DNA from: Symsagittifera roscoffensis
Lineage: Eukaryota > Xenacoelomorpha > Acoela > Convolutidae
NCBI RefSeq assembly: GCF_963678635.1
Contig: NC_087064.1
Coordinates: forward strand, 75,234,213-75,298,212
Reading direction: 5' to 3'
Length of the DNA stretch: 64,000 bases
Of this stretch, positions 1 to 10,555 are shown one piece after another. The notes beneath the pieces are model-generated. The model was not told the origin of the DNA, ran no database searches, and was given only the letters and a program-made list of their open reading frames with translations. The first letter of the stretch is position 1; every line of letters starts with the position of its first letter. The translations under genes were made by a program, and so were the position numbers.

Positions 1-36
1 TAACTGAAATTTGTTAGTTGTTTAATCTATTTTCAG

Positions 37-521
37 GTTGTCGAGCCATTCGACTGGAGCGCCACGACCAGAGGCATCGTAATCAACTTCGTTCAGGGAT
101 TCGTGGCGTTCGCTTTAGTAATTCTCTGCGAGTATAATCTTTTCTTGCAAATAAGCGTCAAAACAGAAGAACCTCTTGAGGAACCCCTGAAGAGTGCCTC
201 AGATAGCGAAGTGAACAAGGGATCCATCAGATTTGCATGCGACAGTCCAGGAGCTGTTCAGATTGTGGATCCGGATGTCAAGGCAGAACGGGAACGCGTG
301 AAAAGAAGCAGAGATCCGGTTCGACTGATGAATTTGACGAAAGTGTATACTTCCTTAGACATGGGAAGGTTCAGAGCTGTCAACAATGTCAGTGTGGGTA
401 TCAGACAGGGTGAAATTTTTGGTCTGTGTGGATCAAATGGGTCAGGGAAAACAGAGTTGTTTAAGTTGCTGACGTTGGACTCCCATCCATCAGATGGTAC
501 AATCTTCATCGACAATCATAA
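37..521 (+). CDS. ABCA-type transporter, internal exon: last membrane helix and Walker A
   Basis: This exon follows a TTTCAG acceptor at 31-36 and ends at a GTACGT donor at 522. It reads in phase 0 from 37 and leaves two bases for the next exon. The first 40 residues resemble the end of the second ABCA membrane domain (PFDW, then a hydrophobic helix ending near EYNLF). A charged cytosolic linker follows (KAERERVKR), then the start of a nucleotide-binding domain: MNLTKVY, AVNNVSVGI and Walker A GSNGSGKT. ABCA proteins are membrane ATPases that mostly move lipids. The GTG at 103 is an internal codon, not a start; the gene begins upstream of the window. Later exons supply the Q-loop, signature and Walker B in the expected order, so family assignment is firm, but the subfamily member cannot be named. 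Confidence 0.9.
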
Positions 522-722
522 GTACGTGGCAGATTGAGCAGATTTGTGATTTATCTGAACTACATGGAAATCAGATTGAAGATATCAAAAACCAATTAAC
601 GTTCAGAACCCTAAAGCATTTAAAGGTTATCTTTACTACAGGAGACATCGCATAGTCTGAATACAATTTTTTGAAGGGAAGCGTAATGAGAATTTGAGGT
701 ACGATTTTTAGCTATGTTTCAG

Positions 723-864
723 TGCGGCTAAGAACAAAAATGCCATCTGGAGCATAATTGGTTACTGTCCCCAACATGAAGCTTTGTTTGGAGAGATGAC
801 TGGTCAACAACATCTAGAATTGTATGCAGCATTGCGAGGCTATTCAAGGAAATCTATGCCTAAG
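723..864 (+). CDS. ABCA-type transporter, internal exon: Q-loop
   Basis: This exon is too short for an ORF scan but is clear from splicing and family motifs. It follows a TTTCAG acceptor at 717-722 and ends before a GTACTT donor at 865. It takes two bases from the previous exon and ends in phase 0. The translation contains GYCPQHEALFGEMTG, the ABCA Q-loop region that links the nucleotide-binding domain to the membrane domain, then HLELYAALRGYS, also typical of the family. The next exon starts in phase 0, so the frame is continuous. Confidence 0.88.
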
Positions 865-1129
865 GTACTTCAGTTTTTGAAGTCTGACTGAGCAAGATGC
901 CACTTATTTCTCTGCACAAGCTCAGTTTTTTTTTCCAGCGCAAGTCGCACATTTTAGTTTAAAGTTTTCTATGAAGTATATGCGTTATTTTCACAGCGTA
1001 CGATTTAGGTATATCTGCTTTTTTTAAACACATTTGATGCTAATATCTGAAATGGTATAAGCGCAAAAAAAGTTTAGGCATCGCTAAGTCGGTGAAGCAA
1101 GTGAATATTGGATCTGAGTTATAAACCAG

Positions 1130-2640
1130 TATATTCAGTTTTAGAGTCGATGAACGTAGTTCAGACGCTTATATAGGCTGTGATTATAATTTTTTTCTAC
1201 AGGCCCAAATTTACTTTCCGCAGTTTGACTTTTTGATTTTTTTTAAATTTCAGTGTATTTTCATTGATGAATTCCACTGTTGAACAGCCAAATTGTAAAG
1301 GTCATCAAAAATATGCTCGACTTCTAGGTTTAAAAGATGATTTTTATGTTCCCTTTTAATAAATCATAAATCCAGATTTAAAGCGGAATTAAAATTTTAC
1401 TATTGATCCTGTTTCCCATATTGGGTAAATGTTATCAAAAAAGTGTCAATCATAAATTATTCTAGAAATTCAATAAGCTTCAAGGCAATCTTTTTTTCTT
1501 CGAAATTCGAAAGTTGAGTTTTTCAAAAAAACAATTAGTTTTCTTATTGTTTTTCTGTTTATTTGTGTTCATTGACTCTTCCTACTGTCTGTTGGCTGTT
1601 TCTGATTTGAAGTTGGGTTTCATATTTTCCTGTATTTTTTGCCTATTTTAGTAATAGCTATTCAAAGTAATAAGTCATTTTACCCTGGCAGAGCGTAGTG
1701 TCATAATATGATATCCACTTTTTTTCCAACCCAAGTCGCAAAAAATTGCTCATTATTTGGTGGCACTTTTGCATTTTTATTTAGTTTTTTGCTTTTTCAC
1801 GACCTAAAATCCTTTACTACCCGTCTTATTCATATCTGTTTTACTTATGATGCATAGCTTTATATCATTCTATCTGGCGTATTGGTGGCTACTGTTTTGA
1901 AGATTGTTTAGCGCGCATGGCGCAGATGCTTGGACGTGGGACTGTTAATATCTAAGACTGGGTTTAGATTTCGGCGCGGAGGTTAGATTACGTTATTTAA
2001 AAAAATCATCTTTTTTTAGAGTCAATGAATGTAAAAGTCAATCAATAAAGAGTCATATATATAGGTAAAGACGATTTGTTTTTTTTCTCAGGAAAAAATC
2101 ATCAAGAAAGTTTTTTACTCTCAATTTTGATGGCTCGCGGTCTAACTTTTGATTTCGTTAAGTTCAGCTCAATTCCTCTGTTAAAAGAAAGGCAAACTCC
2201 ACTATCGAATCACAAAAATGTAAAGGTAACGAAAAAAGGTAATGGATTTCTAAGTTCGAAAATGAATTTTATTTTTCCGATTTCCCAGCGGAATCAAAAA
2301 AGTTACCTATTGACCCAGTTTTCCCAAATATAAGTTAAAAGTCAATCTAAGTTCGAAAATGGATTTAATTTTTCTGAATTCCCAGCGGAATCAAAAAAGT
2401 TACCTATTGACCCAGTTTTCTCAAATATAAGTTAAAAGTCAATCATAATTTGTTCTTGAAATTCAAAGAGCTTTCAGGTTGTAAAAATTTTTTCTTGGAA
2501 AGTTTTTTTTTCTTGGAAAGTTTTTTGGTTCATTTACTCTTTTCTTTTGGCTGTGTTTAGAAAAGCGATTCAAATAGAAAAGTGATTCAAATAGAAAAGT
2601 GATCGTCGTTTTGTAAAACTCAACTTTATTTTTTTGTTCC
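1130..2640. repeat. Degenerate interspersed repeats in ABCA intron
   Basis: This part of the 3-kb intron contains diverged copies of one repeat family. Shared landmarks are GAGTCGATGAACGTAGTTCAG, a 'cccagttttctcaaat' block and a 'gaaattcaaagagcttt' block. The same landmarks recur around 5,085-6,080, 7,250-7,330 and 9,900-10,560. No coding capacity is visible. Boundaries are approximate because the copies are strongly decayed. Confidence 0.55.
2251..2444. repeat. Two-unit tandem duplication, 97-bp period
   Basis: Two adjacent copies of a 97-bp unit start with TAAGTTCGAAAATG at 2,251 and 2,348 and end in AAGTCAATC. They differ at only a few positions. The unit is a piece of the interspersed repeat family that fills this intron, so this is a local secondary duplication. 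Confidence 0.8.
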
Positions 2641-3296
2641 GAATTGTGCAATAATCCAACAGTATAGAAAACTTATTATTGAAATAGTGCCAACTTGAGC
2701 AAGCGCAGAAGGAGTTTCAATCTGTTGAAGGGCCGCTGAGAACTTTTTATTAAATAATATCTTATTTAGACATATTGGTTAACCAATGTACTATTTATCC
2801 AGAAAAGAAATAAGATTATAGATTAAAGAGAAAATAGAAAGTTTCGAAATCTTATAGTTCACGTGTCTTGCATCTTATTAACGTGTTTTTTCTGGAGTAT
2901 TCGACTTCGCTTGAAAATTTTTAAAATTGTTTTGAGTCGGTAGGTGTATGTTGCATCATCGTAGGATGAACAGAAATTCGTTCTTCCTTTTTATATTGAA
3001 TGACTTAAATCTGTGATATGATCAAAATTTGATTCTGTTATCGGAACGACTGAGAGTGATTTTGACCAGCTGATAATTCCAAATATACTCTCTCTGCCGC
3101 AATGACACACTGTGAGCGATGTATTATAGAACTGCCAAAAATGATGAACAACACAGTTAATCAAAAAAGTCAATTGACCTATTTCGTTTCAAAAAGCTAG
3201 TGTGTATGTCTCTTGGAGGTTTTCATTCAAAGTTCACAGATTGGATTGCCGTTATTAACTAACTTCGTCTGTTCCGATTTTTTGCTACTTATTATA

Positions 3297-3817
3297 CAGT
3301 GCTGATTTAAATTATCCGGACAAAACAAACAAAACTTGAATTTTCAAACGCGTTTTTCTCAAATTGGGTTAACATTAGACAAAAAGTGAAGAGAACAAAG
3401 TTGCTTAGAATTTCATCAAAATTAATATGGTGCAATTTTTTCTCCGAAATTCTCAACCAAAACTTTACCACAAAAATGGGTAATTTTGGCTTTTTTAATT
3501 AATCAAGAATTACACTGAAACTACTTTGTTAATTGATGAGAAAATTATATCACAAGAAGCCTCCTACATAGCCCAACAAAGTTTAAAAAGGGTTAAATCT
3601 CCAAGGGTTAAAAAGGGTTAAATTGAAAAAAGCCAAAATTACCCATTTTTGTGGTAAAATTTTGGTTGAGAATTTCGGTGAAAAAATTGCACCATATTAA
3701 TTTTGATGAAATTCTAAGCAACTTTTGTTCTCTTCACTTTTTGTCTAATCATAACCCAATTTGAGAAAAACGCGTTTGAAAACTCAAGTTTTGTCCGGAT
3801 AATTTAAATCAGCACTG
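3297..3817. mobile_element. Tc1/mariner-like foldback element (MITE)
   Basis: A 521-bp element with terminal inverted repeats starting CAGTGCTGATTTAAA, flanked by TA on both sides (3,295-3,296 and 3,818-3,819). A TA target duplication and CAGTGCTG ends are typical of Tc1/mariner elements. The inverted arms are about 200 bp (roughly 3,297-3,497 and 3,626-3,817) and nearly identical, leaving a loop of about 130 bp. No transposase frame is present, so it would be non-autonomous. It ends 38 bp before the next ABCA exon, so a transcript would carry a long RNA hairpin next to that splice acceptor. Confidence 0.85.
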
Positions 3818-3855
3818 TAGCTCCACCGCAGCAATATGATCTTCTGTTTTTATAG

Positions 3856-4070
3856 GTGATCAAAGAGACGATTGCGGAGATGGATTTGATAGAGTGTAGG
3901 GACAAAGAGACTGACACCTACTCTGGTGGAATGAAGAGGAAGTTGTCGGCTGCTCTGGCTCTCATCGGGGATCCAAAAATAGTGGTGCTAGATGACCCCA
4001 CTGCCGGAATGGACCCAAGGTCAAGGAGGTTCCTCTGGACTCTCATCAAGAAACTCAACGAGAAGGGCAG
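3856..4070 (+). CDS. ABCA-type transporter, internal exon: signature and Walker B
   Basis: The exon follows a TTTATAG acceptor and ends in AG before GTTGGT at 4,071. It starts in phase 0 and leaves two bases. The translation carries the ABC signature YSGGMKRKL, Walker B IVVLDDPTAGMDP and the D-loop. In most ABC ATPases the residue after the Walker B aspartate is the catalytic glutamate (LDEP); here codon 3,994-3,996 is GAC, so it is aspartate. With the H-loop change in the next exon this suggests a weakened or non-hydrolytic nucleotide-binding site. The open frame running on past 4,070 is intronic read-through. Confidence 0.9.
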
Positions 4071-6171
4071 GTTGGTGATTTTGAACACTGTTAGCTCTAT
4101 GACATTTAAGTCAAAAGAAAAACGAATGAAAACCCAATTTTATTACTCCGTATACCATATCATTTCTAAATAATTGTCTAGTTATATATGAAAGCTTATA
4201 AGAAAATTGGATCTTGTTAAAAACTCTCCTCGCCGCCGTTGCAAAGACGAGGGATTCGTCACAAAGTTTTTGCGTGCGTGTGTGTTTTGAGGGCTAGGGG
4301 GACTTTTAATTAGTCCTCAACCTATTGATCTTTTTTCGATTTGTTGTTTTTTTGTCCGGCTTTTTGGCCTATGTTATATCGGCTCAGTGGGCTCATATTG
4401 TTTTATTTGACAGGCGAATAAGGTTTTTTGTTTATAATCTGAGGGTGAGGGGGACTTAATAACTCAATTTGTTAAAATCTCTTTTTTTTAATCTTCGACG
4501 ATAAATTTCGGCCTTATTATATCGGCTTAGTGGCCTCGTATTGCGTCGTTGGGCGAGCAAAAAAAGTTTTCGTGTGCTTGTTTTTGTTTGCGTGTTTTGA
4601 GGGCCATAAGGACATAACTATTTATAAGTCCTAAATCCTGTGGAGTTTTTTTCAGTTTAAAGGGTTTCTGCTAAGGTATTTTCAGCTTTTAACGCTTGGT
4701 AAATTTTCGCTCGATACTAATTTCACATTATATTTTCTTGGCATATTTTTGTTTCAAAACTAGCCATTTTCATTTTGATAGATCTAGTTGTTTTGACATT
4801 TTCAATTTTTTTTTCAATTTCCGACTTAACGGCTTTTTGGTTTTGTATTGCAGGTGGCGCGAAGCTCAGCTTAGCGTCTGTGTGTAATTTGAAATAGAAA
4901 TTCCCCGTTTGAAGCATTGAATGTTAAAGTCAAGCCGGAGAACGTTGAGCTTGTTAAAATTTGATGATTTTCGAAAAAAAATTTTAAAATTTTGCTGTAG
5001 ATTTCTAGTTAGGGCATTTCACTTGAAGTTGGCTTTCGTAGGTATATTTGACTTGTACTGAAAATAGTTAGTACTAACTATTACTAAGAGTAGATGAACA
5101 TAGTTCAGACTCTCATATAGTTCGCAATGATTTTTTTCGTTTTTTTCTCGGAAAAGTCTTGAAATTGTTCAGGCTCAATTTTATTTTTTCGTTGTTTGAT
5201 TTCTTTTCAAGTTCAATTCATTTTCTTTGTTGAAAGGAAGACAAATCCAGTATCGAACAGCAAAAGTATAAATATCACGAAAAATGTGATTGAATTCTTG
5301 TTTCGATGTGGAATTTTCAGATTTCCCGGCGAAATAAAAGTGTTACCTATCAATCCAGTTTCTTAAATTCGTTTATTTTTTAAGAAAAAAGTGTCAATCA
5401 TAAATTGGTTTTGAAATTACAAGCGCTATAAGGCCATCTATTTTTTCTTTGAAAGTCGAAAGTTGAGAAAGTAGAGAGGGTATTGTTTATCTGTTTACTT
5501 GCGTTCATTGACTCTGTATGTTGGCAATGTTTAGGCTTGCAATTAGCAAGCTTTATTAAAATTCGATGAAAGTAGTTTAGACTCTTTTATAGTTTGTGAT
5601 GTTTTTTTTCAGGAAAAGTCTTAAAATTTGTTCCGGCTCAAGTTTACCTTTTAGCGGTTTGACTTTTGATTTCATAGTAAGTTTAGTTCATTTTCTTAAG
5701 AATTTATTTTTCAGATATATCCCATCGAATTAAAACTGGACTATTGATCCAGTTTTCTCAAATTGGGTTTATTTTCTTGAAAAAGTCGGAATCATACATA
5801 TTTTTAGAAATTCTTTGTGAAAAGGAAGGCAAACTTCATTGTCGACATCAATCTTCGAATATGGAGTTCAGTTATCAGGTTTTCTAGCGAAATAAATTTT
5901 TCTACTTATTGATCCAGTTTTCTCAAATTGGTTTAATTTTAGTGTCAAAAAAGTGCCAGTCATAAATTTTTGTAGAATGTCAAAGAGCTTTAAGCGCATC
6001 TATTTTTTTTCTTTGAATATCGAAAGTTGATATTCTTTCCAAAAACAAGTCAGTATTTTTTCTGTTTACTTGCGTTCATTGGACGTTTTCCAACTGTCTG
6101 TTGGCTATGTTAGTGATTATTTGCATCTGTAAATTGTGATTTGGGTGTGTGATGTTGATGAATGTTTGCAG
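4071..6171. other. ABCA intron with decayed repeats
   Basis: This 2.1-kb intron has no supported exon. From 4,230 to 4,640 two segments resemble each other (TTTTGAGGGC followed by a 'tcctcaacc/tcctaaatcc' stretch). From about 5,085 to 6,080 at least three diverged copies of the interspersed repeat family seen at 1,130-2,640 follow one another. The short open frames here are AT-rich noise. Confidence 0.6.
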
Positions 6172-6391
6172 GACAGTGATCTTTGCCTCGAATAGTATGG
6201 ACGAGTGTGAGCGTCTGTGTTCCCGTCTGGCCATCATGATCAGAGGCAGCTTCATCTCTCTGGGCAGTGTGAATCACCTGAAGAACAGAAGTGGCGACAT
6301 GTACAACATCAAGTGCAGACTGGAGAGGGGTGCTGACTTCTCCCTCATCGCCCAGTTCATGACTAATGAGCTGCCCAAGGCTGAAGTTGTT
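6172..6391 (+). CDS. ABCA-type transporter, internal exon: H-loop region
   Basis: The exon follows TTTGCAG at 6,165-6,171 and ends before GTGAGT at 6,392. Its first base completes an Arg codon with AG from the previous exon. The translation (RTVIFASNSMDECERLCSRL, then GSFISLGSVNHLKNRSGDMY) aligns with the ABCA segment usually reading VVLTSHSMEECE...LGSVQHLKNRFG. The conserved H-loop histidine, which contacts the ATP gamma-phosphate, is replaced by asparagine (AAT, 6,191-6,193). Everything around it is well conserved, so this is a substitution in an otherwise normal exon rather than decay. Confidence 0.9.
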
Positions 6392-6611
6392 GTGAGTTAA
6401 AAACTACCTTATCACCCACAATGTTCAAATGTGCAATGGTTAGCTGCGCATTATTTGATTACACGTAACCATGCACCAAGACTTGTATTCAGAAAAATAA
6501 AGGAATCCACTTTTTGATGTGCTACTGCTGGTTTGAAAGCTTGGATAGTTTTGGGCAATTCAAAGAGAAGTTCTATAATTTGGAGATTAGATGGTTTGAA
6601 TTGTTTTGCAG

Positions 6612-6749
6612 GAGGAGCACTTCAACGTGATCACTTACGAGGTGGCGGCTGAGCACCTGAATTTGCCACGGGTCTTTTCGCTCCTCGGAACACACAAGGC
6701 CAAACTGGGCATTGTAGACTACAGTGTCAGTCAGAAGACACTCGAAATG
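6612..6749 (+). CDS. ABCA-type transporter, internal exon: C-terminal regulatory region
   Basis: The exon follows TTTTGCAG and ends before GTCAGT at 6,750, phase 0 on both sides. The translation runs EEHFNVITYEV ... RVFSLLGTHKAKLGIVDYSVSQKTLEM. The motif VDYSVSQKTLE corresponds to the ABCA C-terminal 'EDYSVSQTTLDQVF' segment, which follows the nucleotide-binding domain. It is not recognisable alone but fits order, phase and family. Confidence 0.85.
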
Positions 6750-6997
6750 GTCAGTAATTACAAAAGCCAGAGCTAGCGAGCGTAGTTTTTGTATTACGAA
6801 TCCACTTTTTTCTAATCCAACCGGCAAATTAAGTATTCATTTGGTAGCACTTTTGCTGCATAGTATTGGCGATTGAGTAGCGTCTGATCTATCAGCTTTA
6901 TTGGTGGCTACTGTTTCCTTATTGTCAAGATGAAATAGCGCCGATGCGTGGACATGAGGCTCGTTATTTCGGGATGTTGGTTCGATTCCGTAGACAG

Positions 6998-7199
6998 CAT
7001 TGCGAGGCCAAACTTTGCATTTTGTGCATTGTAAGCGGATTCCGCAACAAGGACGCGCCCATTGATTTTCTTTTGTTCTTTCATTTCCTTCAATCGTTCC
7101 GACAAAATTTTAACATGTTTAAAGACTTGTCTCTGGAATCCAGGAACATACAGACACAAAATTGTGCGCCTGTCCAGTGCACAGTTTGGCCTCGTAATG
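6998..7199. mobile_element. Short inverted-repeat element (MITE-like), copy A
   Basis: About 200 bp bounded by inverted repeats reading CATTGCGAGGCCAAACT on the left and the complement of CATTACGAGGCCAAACT on the right. A second, reverse-oriented copy lies at 10,190-10,378, sharing the internal block 'gacttgtctctggaatccagg' in complement. I could not define a convincing target-site duplication, so the superfamily is unassigned. It sits in the last ABCA intron. Confidence 0.6.
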
Positions 7200-8002
7200 A
7201 GTAAAAATCTATTTTTCGAGGCGTACTTTTTTTCGTTATTAAAATTTTTCCTATTGACCCAGTTTTCTTCATTTTAGTTGATTTTATATAAATAAGTTTC
7301 AGTTATAAATCTTTCTTGAAATTCAAAGAGCTTAAGATCATACATTTTTTCCCAACTGCATGTTCGCTATGTTTGATTTTTATAAGCTGTCTCAAACTGT
7401 TTGGAAGCTCATTTTTGAACAGCTGAAGAAACCTTTTATCTTTTTCGATTTGATAAAAACTATTTTCATGAAAATTTATGGGATGGGGTTTTTTATTTTT
7501 TTTATTTTACTTTTCGAGACGCTTTCGAAAATTTTCTAACTTTTTTGAAAATTTAATTTTTCTGAAAAACTACTCGACCGATTTTCAAAAAAGTGGTACC
7601 AATAGGAAATCCGCCCACTCATCTGTATATCTGCATACTCCCCTAATCTCTCTCTTTCTTACCTTACGCCGCTTTCTACAGTCTTCGAAAGCGTGTGGGG
7701 GAATTATTGACCCATATTTTTGGATTATTCTACATTTTTTCGAAAACTATCCTCCCAAATATTGGATTTTAGTTTCAAAATAAAGGAGGGCTTGTGGGGA
7801 GCTCCTCTGTATAAGCAGTTACACCTAGATTTTTTCACACAAAAAGTTTTGACCCTCAGAAACGTCAATTTTACAATTTTTGACCGTTTTTTGAAACTTT
7901 TCTCGAAAAATGCCCTCCCAAATTTGAGGTTTTGGTTTCAATGCGTAGGACATGTTGTGGGAAGCTCTGCTGCGTAAATTGTTACGCCTAAATTCATCGG
8001 CT

Positions 8003-8236
8003 GTCTTTTTAAAGGGCTATATGAACATTTTGCGAAGGGAGCTTCTTCTAGAGCAGCAGAACAAGGATGCCAACTTGATCAACAATATCCAGTCCAGTTC
8101 CAAACATCAAGACACTGCAGAGTCTAGAAATAAGCCATTTGCCAACCTCAGCTCGCGTGCCAACTTCGTACGTGCTCTCAAAAAAGATCAACAAACGGGA
8201 CACAGACTGGCAAGACACGCGGAAACTTCCACTTGA
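8003..8236 (+). CDS. ABCA-type transporter, terminal exon
   Basis: Last exon, ending in TGA at 8,234-8,236. The frame matches the phase-0 end of the previous exon. It begins with VFLKGYMN, fitting the conserved ABCA 'QVFVNFAK' segment, followed by a polar tail of about 70 residues (RRELLLEQQNKDANL ... RHAETST). The start is uncertain. No AG precedes the GTC of the expected VFLK; the nearest good acceptor is AAAG ending at 8,014, which would drop those four residues. I placed the start at the conserved residues. The 3' UTR may end near the AATAAA at about 8,959, but this is not firm. Confidence 0.65.
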   Translation, partial: VFLKGYMNILRRELLLEQQNKDANLINNIQSSSKHQDTAESRNKPFANLSSRANFVRALKKDQQTGHRLARHAETST

Positions 8237-10189
8237 ATGCCTAGTTACGTAACCGAAGTCAAAGAGCGATGCGAAGTGTCATGTAAGCGATTCAAAATAG
8301 AATCAAGAGTTCTTACCAAGGAATTAAACATGAGCCGTTTGCAGGAACTGTCATATATCTTTGGAAAACACATATTATTAATCAGGGACTTTAATGTAAC
8401 AGTAAAGTTTCTTTAAGTTTAACTCACAATCAACAATCATTTCAAAATCGGTCACTGCTCGATTACAATCAGTAAATTATTAGACTCCTTAGAAAAAATT
8501 TAAATTTATATTGATTAGTGTAAAATTGATTTGACGATAGGCAAATCTTATTTAGTCCTATATGTGATTTTGTATTTCTTATAGGGATCTATTCATAGGT
8601 ATCGTACAATGTTTTAATGTATTTCCATGTTCATCCCAATTTTATTTTGTATTTTGTCCTAAAATTAATTATTTTTGTTTTAAATCAATTTTGGATCTTC
8701 GCGTAATTTATTTGTATTTATTAATCATTCACGTAGTTTGATTATCTGTAATTGAAAATAGTTGGTCTTTTGAAATCAGGTTGTTTTGAAGTGCAAGTTT
8801 CATGTGTTAGTATTTAATCGTGTTCGTATTGTAGTTAGCCGGAATTGAATTAATACTGTCTTGTTTGTCAATCGGGTGATGGGCATTTTCTTTAACTTCA
8901 ATTCAAATCAATGGTGCTTTCTGTGATTTTGATACTCTGCTATAGGCAATATATCCTAATAAATGAAAATGATCTGTGGAAAAATTACCTTGTGACGAAA
9001 CCAAGTTTGGATGTTTTTCTAACTGTGAATCGGCCGGGAGTTTTTAAATAGTGCCGAAAAAATTACGTTACTCAGCTGCAAATGACAGGGATTGGCCCAA
9101 TTTCTGATCCGACTTTTGAAGAATTTGTCTGCGATTTAGTGGTTTGCGTTTGCTTGAAAAATCAATTTGGTCTACTTTAAAAAAGACAAACTTTCCGAAA
9201 TTATTTCAAAACCAAAACACCCTACCACAAGAATTTCTTGCTTACGCCACTGGTTGTGCAACAACGCAGAATAGATGAAAGAAAAAACCAATCGTGCCGT
9301 TTAATTGATGTCGCAGTCAGAAAAAGATTCTTAAAAACTCGGCTTCAATTTTGTACTTGATTACGGTGAACACCAACTTACACCACAAGCCATGTAAACA
9401 AGGTGCTACTGAACGCATACTTCTTATTCAATTCTACATACTTCTTTCATAGTCAGATAGAGAAATAATTTAATTGTTTTCTCACAAGTTTTCTTCGATA
9501 GTCACGAGGTCGCTGAAGATCGACTTGTCAGTATTGGTGCAGAAGTAGTAGTACGAAGGTAGTAGTACCCCGCCTCTTTAACATAATAAGTTTAAATCAT
9601 AAAAACGTTCCTTGAATATACTTCGGGGCCTAGGAAATTAGACGACAAGCTAATTAGACCACCTTGAAGAAACGGAAGTTACAGACAACCAGTATTTACT
9701 CAGCCAAAAGTTAATTTAAGTCGGTAAACAAGTTTGAAGCAATTCGCACACAAGTTATTGTCTAAATTCCGTTATTTTCTGTTCGTCTAATTTTCCCTCT
9801 TCTGAGTTCCTAAATCCCATATACTTCGCACTGGATTATTGAAAAAAATTATCGAATGAGAGTGAGGGAAGTGCGTTTCACTCATTTAAATCGCTCGGCT
9901 TTGTTATGAGTGTTGATGAACGTAATGCTTTATGGTCTTTTTAAATTTAAGTTACTTAGGACTTTTTCGCTGGAAAAAGCTTTAGAAAGATTCATAAAAT
10001 ATCTTCAACTTCATATATTTTTAAAATGTAAAAGCGTAGCAATTTTCTCTTAAAGCCGTAGTCAAGACTTTTTCGCGGTTTGTCTTTGATTTGTTTTTAA
10101 ATTTACACAATTTTCACGAGTTAGAAGGAAAGCACGCTCCACTATCGAACCGTCAGAAAAAGTTTCAAATCTTTCAAAGTTGCATTTTA

Positions 10190-10378
10190 CATTACGAGGC
10201 CAAACTGTGCACTGGATAGGCTCACAAACTTGTGTCTGTATTCCTGGATTCTAGAGACAAGTCTTTAATAATGTTAAAATTTTGTCGGAACGATTAAAGA
10301 AGTAGAAAGAACAAAGGGAGTGTCCTTGCAGAGGAATGCGCTAACAATTCACAAAATACACAGCTTGGCCTCCTAATG
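10190..10378. mobile_element. Short inverted-repeat element (MITE-like), copy B
   Basis: Reverse-oriented relative of the element at 6,998-7,199. The ends read CATTACGAGGCCAAACTG and the complement of CATTAGGAGGCCAAGCTG. The match may extend outward as TTTACATTA and TAATGTAAA. No coding capacity. Confidence 0.6.
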
Positions 10379-10483
10379 TAAAGTGTGAAGGTCTCGAAAA
10401 ATCTAAATAACTTCCAGATTCATAACTTGAACCTTTTTTTGATTTCCCAGTAGATTTCTGCTCTCTTTGTGGGATCAATTCTT

Positions 10484-10555
10484 GAAATAAGTAAGTTAAG
10501 AACCGTTATAGTTTTTGATGAAATAAGTAAGTTAAGAACCGTTATAGTTTTTGAT
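10484..10555. repeat. Perfect two-unit tandem duplication, 36-bp unit
   Basis: The 36-bp unit starting GAAATAAGTAAGTTAAGAAC occurs twice back to back without a mismatch (10,484-10,519 and 10,520-10,555). Its perfect identity implies a recent duplication. Confidence 0.9.

Noticed and set aside
6655-6715. Similarity of the ABCA exon (AAGGCCAAACTGGGCATTG) to the terminal sequence of the MITE at 6,998
   Set aside because: The match is short and the exon sequence is explained by ABCA protein conservation, so it is probably chance.
7478-7977. Overlapping plus-strand frames in the last ABCA intron
   Set aside because: They are T-rich and Phe-rich, have no family motif and lie between the exons at 6,749 and 8,003.
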